Shown piece by piece: positions 19,601 through 20,237 of a stretch of 20,237 nt of DNA. Below the pieces are notes generated by a model, which was not told the origin of the DNA, did not search any database, and saw only the letters and a list, made by a program, of their open reading frames with translations. Numbering within the stretch: position 1 is the stretch's first letter; every line of letters begins with the position of its first letter. Location: the NCBI GenBank assembly GCA_014904845.1, contig MU119765.1, positions 1 through 20,237 on the forward strand, in the 5' to 3' direction. The position numbers and the translations under genes were made by a program. Source of the DNA: Acephala macrosclerotiorum. Its lineage: Eukaryota; Ascomycota; Leotiomycetes; Helotiales; Mollisiaceae.

Positions 19601-20237
19601 GAAAAAAATTAATTCGAAAAAAAATTAATAATAATTCGAAAAATTTAAAAAAAATATAATATAAAAAAAAATTAATAAAAAATTAATATAATTTAATAAA
19701 TTAAATTATCGTATTACGTAGTATTTTAATAATAAAAATCGAAAATATAAAAATAAATTCTCGTAATAAACAACGATTTTTTTTTTATATTTTATAAAAT
19801 AAAAATAATTTATTAAAAAAAATATTTTTTTATTCGAATTTTTATTATTAATATTATAATATTAAATTTATATTAATATATAATAAATTTTTTTTAAATG
19901 TATTTTTTAATTAATACGTTTTTTTCTTTTTTTTCTTTTTATAATAATATATTTTTATCGAATAATTAAATATATTACGTATAATTATATATTTTTCGAT
20001 TTTATTTATTATTTTTTAAAAATATTTAAAAATTTTCAATAAAATCGAAAAATAAATAATATAATATATATCTATTTTTATTATTTAACGTTTTTTTTTT
20101 ATTAATATATTAATTTATTTTAACGAAATTTAAAATAAAATACGTAAAATATATTTTAAAATAATAATAATTCGAATCGTAAAAATTAAATATATAATAA
20201 TAAAATATTTATTTTTTTAATATAAATTTTAATTTAC
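16632..20237. other. RIP-saturated AT-rich stretch, no gene
   Basis: This is the most degraded part of the window: almost every remaining C or G is in CpG (TCGA, ACGA, TTCG contexts), while CpA and TpG are rare on both strands. Frames are short and made of Ile, Asn, Lys, Phe and Tyr. The frame 16603-16890 (+) overlaps the TIR edge and is Lys/Asn/Ile-rich without a motif. No inverted or direct repeat of the other units was found. It is probably one or more old retroelements mutated on both strands, but no family trace is readable. Confidence 0.5.

Noticed and set aside
1..20237. Mitochondrial, apicomplexan or bacterial AT-rich genome
   Set aside because: There are no tRNA, rRNA or conserved genes in 20 kb; CpG retention with CpA loss, mirror-image strand asymmetry, nested TIR and LTR elements and paired CAA/TAA changes point to fungal RIP.

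Overview
The window looks like a nuclear AT-rich repeat block (heterochromatic isochore) from a filamentous fungus whose repeats have been destroyed by repeat-induced point mutation (RIP, C-to-T change favouring CpA). Apart from one 229-bp insert, the DNA is almost only A and T. TpA is abundant, CpA and TpG are depleted, and most surviving C and G sit in CpG. I find no intact host gene and no rRNA, tRNA or CRISPR. The species cannot be named from this sequence.

Layout. (1) Positions 1-1430 (arm A) and 4457-about 5980 (arm A') are two copies of one sequence in inverted orientation; A' also carries a long poly-A expansion. (2) Between the arms lies copy 1 of a roughly 3.0-kb DNA-transposon-like element: one terminal repeat (1431-1686) and a body (1687-4456). 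(3) Copy 2 of the element lies in opposite orientation at 13598-16631 and has both about 255-bp terminal inverted repeats (TIRs), starting TGTA. (4) Copy 1 is interrupted at 2110-2338 by an un-mutated, normal-GC solo LTR with a 5-bp target duplication (TTTAT). Copy 2 preserves the empty site. (5) Positions 5981-13597 are degraded DNA with faint traces of a Ty3/Gypsy retrotransposon on the minus strand: an RNase H tail near 7.9 kb and a possible protease near 10.5 kb. (6) Positions 16632-20237 are saturated AT-rich DNA with almost no informative sequence.

The element body carries at least two ancestral reading frames that point at each other. One is an 85-codon frame that starts 12 bp inside a TIR. 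The other is a reading direction of up to about 2 kb, of which a 245-nt block and a 108-codon C-terminal block survive. Comparing the two copies shows RIP in action: CAA codons became TAA and the ATG became ATA. I do not recognise the family. Each arm also keeps a conserved 84-codon open frame.

Inferred order of events: duplication of the element and arms, RIP of everything, then insertion of the LTR element and its collapse to a solo LTR. Nothing here looks functional now except possibly the promoter signals of the solo LTR.
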